From Candidatus Kaiserbacteria bacterium RIFCSPLOWO2_02_FULL_54_13 (GTDB lineage: Bacteria; Patescibacteriota; Minisyncoccia; Phycocordibacterales; Phycocordibacteraceae): a DNA stretch of 10,720 bases. The position numbers and the translations under genes were made by a program. Positions within the stretch are counted from its first letter, which is position 1. Every line of letters starts with the position of its first letter. Shown in pieces: positions 6,987 through 10,720 of this stretch. The stretch spans positions 3,519 through 14,238 of the forward strand of contig MFMI01000032.1 of the NCBI GenBank assembly GCA_001783465.1. Direction: 5' to 3'. The notes under the pieces are model-generated. The model was not told the DNA's origin, did no database searches, and saw nothing but the letters and a program-made list of their open reading frames with translations.

Positions 6987-8116
6987 CCGCCGAAATATTC
7001 GTTTAAACTCTCGTCGCGTACGGGACCTCTGCTGTGGCGAGCGAGCGAGGTGACGATGCCGAGCGCGGCAAATTCAAGCACGAGATGCGAGCCGCCCGAG
7101 CTCATAAAGGGGATGGTGGTACCGGTCACTGGCAGGAGCCCGAGGCTGATGCTGATGTGTATCACGACATGCGCGGCAAAGAGGATAAGTACGCCGAGCG
7201 TGAAAAACGCGTCAAAATTGGTTGCGGCCGCCCGCGCGATCTGCGCCAATCTCGCGAATATAAGTCCGTAAACGAGGAGAAGGAGTACGACCCCTACAAA
7301 TCCCCATTCCTCGGCGAAGGCGGCGAAAATGAAGTCGGTCTGGTACTGCGGCAGGAAACGTAATTTTGATTGCGTGCCGTGGCCGATGCCTTTACCGAAG
7401 AGCTCTCCCGAACCGACGGCAATCTTGGCCTGATACGCATTATAGCCAGAACCGCGAATATCCGCGGCGGGGTTGACGAAAGAAACGATGCGCGTGCGTT
7501 GATACGGCTTCAATCCTTCAAACCACAAAAGCGACGCCACGATAAGACCGATGATACCGATAAGGGCAAGGTGCTTCTTTGAGATGCCGGAGATGAGCAT
7601 CATGCCGAGCCAAAGCGAGCTGAATATGATGGCGTTGCCCATGTCTGGCTCAACGAGAATAAGGAGCGTGAGCGTGAGCGCATACGCGCCAGAGACAATG
7701 ATGTGGCGGAAGTCGCCGATCTCGACGTGCCGCCGTGAAAGATATTTGGCCAGGAGAGTCACGAGCGCTAATTTCGCGAGGTCCGCCGGTTGGAACGATA
7801 TCGACCCGAGTGAAAACCACGCGCGCGCGCCGAGAACCGGATTCGCAAAAAGAAGCAGGGATGTGAGGAGAATAACGGCAACGGCATACAGCGTCATCAC
7901 AACCGATGTGCGGCGGATGAAGCGCATATCAAGTGTCGAGAATCCGATGTAGATAGCCGTTGCGATGCCGAGCCAGAGAAGTTGTCTTGGCGCGAGAGAG
8001 ATGTCTTGCCCGAATGTGCTCATCGTAAGCATGCCCAGGAACGCAAGTGCAATGGCCGGAATAATCAGCGTCCAGTCTATGTAGAGGCGCGGACGCGCGA
8101 ATGCTGTGCCGGACAT
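6983..8116 (-). CDS. rodA: RodA, peptidoglycan glycosyltransferase of the SEDS family
   Basis: RodA polymerises lipid II into glycan strands during side-wall elongation, working in the cytoplasmic membrane with a class B penicillin-binding protein, which is not in this window. The 377 residues carry about ten membrane helices and the family's motifs: GARAWFSLGSISFQPADLAK (96-115), EPDMGNA (156-162), YQAKIAVGSGELFGKGIGHG (228-247), LPQYQTDFIFAAFAEEWGF (255-273) with Asp261, the residue that aligns with the catalytic Asp of SEDS proteins, and GTTIPFMSSGGSHL (332-345). The RodA assignment over FtsW rests on the FLPQYQTDFIFA form and on length; it is likely but not proven. The ATG at 8116 follows the stop of the upstream gene by one base, so translation is probably coupled. 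The stop codon shares CTAG with the GT4 gene. Confidence 0.94.
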   Translation of the reverse strand: MSGTAFARPRLYIDWTLIIPAIALAFLGMLTMSTFGQDISLAPRQLLWLGIATAIYIGFSTLDMRFIRRTSVVMTLYAVAVILLTSLLLFANPVLGARAWFSLGSISFQPADLAKLALVTLLAKYLSRRHVEIGDFRHIIVSGAYALTLTLLILVEPDMGNAIIFSSLWLGMMLISGISKKHLALIGIIGLIVASLLWFEGLKPYQRTRIVSFVNPAADIRGSGYNAYQAKIAVGSGELFGKGIGHGTQSKLRFLPQYQTDFIFAAFAEEWGFVGVVLLLLVYGLIFARLAQIARAAATNFDAFFTLGVLILFAAHVVIHISISLGLLPVTGTTIPFMSSGGSHLVLEFAALGIVTSLARHSRGPVRDESLNEYFGG

Positions 8117-8117
8117 A

Positions 8118-8906
8118 TTATGGGAGAGGAATAATCGGCAATACCTCTACCGAGGTCGGCTGGTCCGGAAATGGAGTGTCCCAGGTAAACGTCGCCGTTG
8201 TCTGACCCTGTGCTGGAATAGTGCGCACAAGCGTCTGTGACGCGGCGATGATGTCCCCGTCTGCCCCGTGTACAAATACGATGACTTCTACAGCGTTAAG
8301 GCCGACAATGTTCGGGTTAATAATGACCGCGTCAATGCGCGGAGTGTCTGGCGGGCCGCCTTGCGTGATGGTTGATACTGTCGGTACATTTCGCGTATTC
8401 GTATTCATGCTGAACCAATTGATTGCGGACGAGTCTAGCATAAGAAATGCATGTACCACCCCGTCGCTCGGGTCTCCCCTCGAGAGTCCCGATGCGGGGA
8501 CGACACCGGGTATGTAGACCGGCACCGTTGTGCCAGGCGGCAACTCAAGCGTGCCGGACGCCTCTTTGATAAGCGACTGGTCGGCGCCGTAGAGCGTAAT
8601 GCTGTACGGCACGTCCTTTGCCGCCGCATTGACATTTCTATTTTCAACCATGGCGATAATGTCAATGCGGCCTGCGTCATTTCGAATCGCTTTGGTGAAG
8701 AGGACGGCCGGCGGCTGAAGACTCTCGACGCAGAGATACGCGCACGCGCCGCCGCAGTCTATACCCGTCTCGCTCTGGTTCTGGACACCGTCGGTGCAGG
8801 AAGGTGTCTTATACAACGTCGCGATAGCAACGGTCGCGAGAAACGCGATGATAACCGCGCCCGCAATAAACGCAATAATCAACCTCCTCCGCGCGGCCCA
8901 GGACAT
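8118..8906 (-). CDS. membrane-anchored protein with a Cys motif and two beta-sandwich-like repeats, unknown function
   Basis: The 262-residue protein has a basic N-terminus (AARRR), one membrane helix (about 9-31), and then an outside portion. Next to the membrane is a compact Cys motif, SCTDGVQNQSETGIDCGG followed by AC and LC (36-59; Cys37, 51, 55 and 59), a pattern I know from secreted proteins of Patescibacteria and some archaea and eukaryotes. Two stretches look like diverged copies of one beta-rich domain: about 80-134 (VENRN, ITLYGADQSLI, LELPPGTTVPVYIPG) and about 191-246 (INPNI, VIVFVHGADGDII, IPAQGQTTATFTW), similar in style to FxLYD-type domains. Residues 136-150 (VPASGLSRGDPSDGV) split the two and contain a repeated palindromic element. 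Its stop is one base from the rodA start, so it belongs to the rodA operon. A role in cell-wall elongation is inference. Confidence 0.8.
   Translation of the reverse strand: MSWAARRRLIIAFIAGAVIIAFLATVAIATLYKTPSCTDGVQNQSETGIDCGGACAYLCVESLQPPAVLFTKAIRNDAGRIDIIAMVENRNVNAAAKDVPYSITLYGADQSLIKEASGTLELPPGTTVPVYIPGVVPASGLSRGDPSDGVVHAFLMLDSSAINWFSMNTNTRNVPTVSTITQGGPPDTPRIDAVIINPNIVGLNAVEVIVFVHGADGDIIAASQTLVRTIPAQGQTTATFTWDTPFPDQPTSVEVLPIIPLP
8488..8500. repeat. short GC hairpin, family B, copy 2 (inside Cys-motif gene)
   Basis: The 13 bases CCCGATGCGGGGA match 4900-4912 exactly and are read in the same frame on the gene strand as Pro-Ala-Ser-Gly. The flanking bases (about 8460-8487) are also rich in C/G runs with a CTCGAG palindrome, so the true element may be longer than the shared core. 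Confidence 0.45.
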
Positions 8907-8914
8907 ATAGCCCT

Positions 8915-8920
8915 AGTATA
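8915..8920 (-). promoter_or_regulatory. candidate -10 box of the Cys-motif/rodA operon (TATACT)
   Basis: On the minus strand TATACT (5 of 6 to consensus) ends 8 bases before the ATG at 8906, so the transcript would begin at or next to the start codon. AGGG lies 4 bases before the ATG, too close for a good Shine-Dalgarno site and inside the would-be start region. No -35 match is seen at the normal distance. Confidence 0.4.
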
Positions 8921-8955
8921 TATCTAGTAGAGAGTAGGTGGTAGCGCTTGAGAAC

Positions 8956-10335
8956 TTATTGCTGGAAACAAGAAGTGCTTGTCCCTTGCATTATTTGGAA
9001 CGGAATCCCATTTTCGTTCGGACTTTCACTTACTGTTGTTATGACTCCATCCTTCCACCAGTAAGCACTTGCTAGTCCATGGTCACAATATTTCCATCCT
9101 TGTTTTTCGATAATCGCTCCAAACACACCGCGAGCGTCATTAGTTGGACCACAATCAATCATCCATGAATTTGGAGTTTGACTTGTCACATGACACGTTG
9201 CTGGAAGTATAATTCCTACGGGTCCGGGTTTATTTTCTGACGGCGAGGTCTGTGCCACTGAAGTTGCCTGAGTAAATTTAACCGTACTTACTATCTTCTC
9301 GAAATTATCTACATGGATAGTGTACGCCTCGCCATACGTAATGGTATACACATATCCATTGTGAATGGTGAAATAAGCGGTATTGGTTCCACCGGGTCCG
9401 ACATCGTTCGAGACCTCATACCTAGCCTTAAGCCAGTTAATACCATTGATAATAGTGGTTCCTCTTTCTTTCACTGACATACTTTGTAAGAAGTTGCTGA
9501 CGTATGTGTCTATGTTTGTGCCAACAGGAACTGACTTTCTAGAGACACCCAAGCCGGGGCCAAACTCTATCGGCTGTGGAACAGGATAAATAGTAACGAA
9601 TGTAGTAGTGCTGTCCGCACGATAATTATATGGATACCCTATTTCAATTCCCAAATCACTACTTTTTAAAGTCTGCCAATAAGAGAATGTATCTTTGGCA
9701 GGAATGACTTGAAATGTTGTGAGTATTTTTTCCAAAGAATCACTCCTTTTGTCTATGGTGACAATATATAGATATTTTCCTCCATCAATAGCCATTTCCT
9801 TATATTGATTACTGTTGTTGGGGATTTCAACTTTTGTCTGTAGGATCGCACTATGGTTATCCACGGTCAGCTCACTTATTGTTGTGTATTCTCCATCCCC
9901 ATAACTCTTTTTCCAGTTAGCCACTAGTCCAACATAGTCATTAGGACCACGCTGACTTGCATAAATAGACAAACGATTATGGGATGAGAGTTCGGGGTAA
10001 TCACAGGATTTTATCAAGTCTATTTCTGTTGGGTTTTCGAGTATAAAAACTCTGTAACTTTTTTCATCCGCTAATTGTGGATTAGATAGATAATCACCCC
10101 CGCAGGTATATACACTATTATTGGGAGGCAGTTTTATGCTAAAACCGAATGCATAATTTGTATACGTTTTCCAATCAGAAGTTTGAGAATTTACAGTTTG
10201 CGCCGTTGAGGTCGCAGTAACTGACTGATTCACCTGCTTCGTTTGTGTATACACATACGCTCCGCCGCCGAAGACGAGGACGGCGATAATGATGAGGATG
10301 AGGGGCGCGATAAATCCCTTTTGTGAGGTATTCAT
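8956..10335 (-). CDS. secreted or membrane-anchored protein with two similar domains, unknown function
   Basis: The 459 residues begin MNTSQKGFIAPL, a start I associate with Patescibacteria, then a single helix (about 8-30) that probably anchors the protein outside the cell. Two regions look like copies of one domain: about 55-211 (WKTYTNYAFGFSIKLPPN through EKILTTFQVI) and about 220-355 (WQTLKSSDLGIEIGYPYN through EKIVSTVKFT); the layout resembles PsbP-like outside domains, by pattern only. A Ser/Pro-rich linker (356-375) leads to a C-terminal part (376-459) with four Cys (381, 395, 417, 456) and several Trp. Two more Cys (78, 111) are in domain 1, so disulfides are possible. The ATG at 10335 is preferred to one at 10347 or 10416 because the family start is there. 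The gene is visibly AT-richer than everything to its left, suggesting a different history. Confidence 0.75.
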   Translation of the reverse strand: MNTSQKGFIAPLILIIIAVLVFGGGAYVYTQTKQVNQSVTATSTAQTVNSQTSDWKTYTNYAFGFSIKLPPNNSVYTCGGDYLSNPQLADEKSYRVFILENPTEIDLIKSCDYPELSSHNRLSIYASQRGPNDYVGLVANWKKSYGDGEYTTISELTVDNHSAILQTKVEIPNNSNQYKEMAIDGGKYLYIVTIDKRSDSLEKILTTFQVIPAKDTFSYWQTLKSSDLGIEIGYPYNYRADSTTTFVTIYPVPQPIEFGPGLGVSRKSVPVGTNIDTYVSNFLQSMSVKERGTTIINGINWLKARYEVSNDVGPGGTNTAYFTIHNGYVYTITYGEAYTIHVDNFEKIVSTVKFTQATSVAQTSPSENKPGPVGIILPATCHVTSQTPNSWMIDCGPTNDARGVFGAIIEKQGWKYCDHGLASAYWWKDGVITTVSESPNENGIPFQIMQGTSTSCFQQ

Positions 10336-10342
10336 ACTTAAA

Positions 10343-10351
10343 AGCATAACA
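10343..10351 (-). promoter_or_regulatory. candidate extended -10 box (TGt-TATGCT)
   Basis: On the minus strand TGTTATGCT has an extended -10 form and ends 7 bases before the ATG at 10335, where no Shine-Dalgarno sequence is present. It overlaps an inverted repeat, so it could be under repression. The -10 match is 4 of 6 only. Confidence 0.35.
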
Positions 10352-10361
10352 CAACTGTTAT
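10346..10361. repeat. inverted repeat between toxin frame and next gene (possible operator)
   Basis: ATAACA-CAAC-TGTTAT is a perfect 6+6 inverted repeat with a 4-base centre, plus one further G-C pair beyond a mismatch on each side. It lies between the toxin stop and the ATG at 10335 and overlaps the candidate -10 box. It is AT-rich and has no U-run, so an operator is more likely than a terminator. Confidence 0.4.
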
Positions 10362-10366
10362 ACGAA

Positions 10367-10552
10367 TTATGAGTAGAGTTCTCCGTGGGTGCCGATATCC
10401 ACAAAGAGTACATCATCCGTTGCTATATCTATTTTTCTGTAGACAGCACGAATATCTCCGGTCACATTGATACTTCTGTGGTTAGCATATTTCCCATGCA
10501 ATTCATGGTTATTAAGTCTTTCGTCATGAACATCTTCATAAAAAACCTCCAA
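10367..10552 (-). CDS. RelE/YafQ-type toxin, translatable C-terminal part
   Basis: From the TTG at 10552 this frame gives 61 residues that match the C-terminal two thirds of RelE-superfamily mRNA-interferase toxins of the YafQ type: LNNHELHGKY (14-23), the core NHRSINVTGDIRAVYRK (25-41) and the ending DDVLFVDIGTHGELYS (46-61), whose IGTH-x-LY is the family's closing motif with the active-site His. Such toxins cut mRNA on the ribosome and are held by an antitoxin usually encoded just upstream; none is recognisable here. The reading frame stays open and family-like for another 26 codons upstream, but no ATG, GTG or TTG occurs there. The TTG would leave out the first helices, so this is either a decayed toxin or one using an unusual start. 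Confidence 0.65.
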   Translation of the reverse strand: MEVFYEDVHDERLNNHELHGKYANHRSINVTGDIRAVYRKIDIATDDVLFVDIGTHGELYS

Positions 10553-10630
10553 CTGGATATCGAACTTATCTTGTACCTTGCGAGATGATTTGCTGTATCG
10601 TTTCTGAAAATATTTATGGAAAAATAGGTT
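10553..10630 (-). pseudogene. in-frame N-terminal remnant of the RelE/YafQ-type toxin
   Basis: Reading upstream in the toxin frame gives NLFFHKYFQKRYSKS, then SRKVQDKFDIQ, joining the downstream part without a gap. This is the usual N-terminus of the family (Met-Lys-x-x-x-His-x-x-Phe-x-Lys-x-Tyr). With it the protein would be 87 residues, a normal full length. The codon where Met is expected is TTA (10633-10631), and the frame runs back to a stop at 10666-10664 with no accepted start codon and no Shine-Dalgarno sequence. Confidence 0.5.
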
Positions 10631-10663
10631 TAAAGAAAGAAATAAGAGGCTGAGTGCGTGGAA

Positions 10664-10720
10664 TTAAACGCCATCGCGCAATAGTTTTGATATAACTTTG
10701 TACCGGCGGTCCTTGCGCAG
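10664..10720 (-). CDS. possible C-terminal end of a minus-strand gene (partial)
   Basis: The right edge reads on the minus strand as 18 codons, ending DRRYKVISKLLRDGV and TAA at 10666-10664. Its base composition is richer in G+C than the toxin that follows, like the core genes. The stretch is too short to identify, and it could be chance; it might also be the end of the missing antitoxin, though it shows no antitoxin signature. Confidence 0.25.
   Translation of the reverse strand: MRKDRRYKVISKLLRDGV

Noticed and set aside
10385..10588. Plus-strand 67-codon frame opposite the toxin
   Set aside because: It is antisense to a frame with strong toxin-family similarity and has no recognisable content.
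1..10720. CRISPR arrays, tRNA or rRNA genes, insertion sequences, riboswitches
   Set aside because: I looked for spaced direct repeats, cloverleaf-like ends, transposase motifs and known leader motifs on both strands and found none.

Overview
The window looks like part of a small, streamlined bacterial genome of the Candidate Phyla Radiation (Patescibacteria; Parcubacteria, possibly a Kaiserbacteria-like lineage). This is inferred from the gene set, the very tight packing, the N-terminal type MNTSQKGFIAPL..., the Cys-rich membrane protein next to rodA, and short palindromes lying in frame inside genes. It rests on family recollection, not on a search. The code is standard; starts are mainly ATG.

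Layout. Positions 1-39 may hold the end of a plus-strand gene, followed by a small three-helix membrane protein (55-309, +). It ends base-to-base against a minus-strand block read from right to left: polyprenyl-phosphate sugar-1-phosphate transferase (5813-4509), an NAD-dependent epimerase (4497-3421), folD (3431-2622), then after a 46-base gap with a TATAAT box, secD (2575-1238) and secF (1233-310). A GT4 glycosyltransferase (5868-6986, +) is divergent from the sugar transferase. It meets rodA (8116-6983, -) head-on, the two sharing a CTAG that supplies a stop on each strand. rodA is translationally coupled to an upstream Cys-motif membrane-anchored protein (8906-8118, -). The right end is visibly AT-richer: a secreted or anchored protein with two similar domains (10335-8956, -), and a RelE/YafQ-type toxin reading frame (10630-10367, -) that lacks a standard start codon at its expected N-terminus. 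The last bases may hold the end of another minus-strand gene.

How it fits together. Most genes concern the cell surface. The sugar transferase loads a first sugar on a lipid carrier, the GT4 enzyme probably extends it, and the epimerase probably modifies a sugar nucleotide. RodA polymerises the elongation peptidoglycan, and SecD/SecF drive protein export. folD (one-carbon metabolism) rides in the polysaccharide operon.

Most interesting signals: two families of short palindromes, each present twice, lying inside coding regions and read in the same frame (Leu-Pro-Ala in SecD and FolD; Pro-Ala-Ser-Gly in the sugar transferase and the Cys-motif protein); a recurring -10-like box 6-8 bases upstream of ATG that suggests leaderless transcripts; and a toxin frame without a start. 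I found no CRISPR array, tRNA, rRNA or insertion sequence. There is no gene-free stretch over 300 bases.
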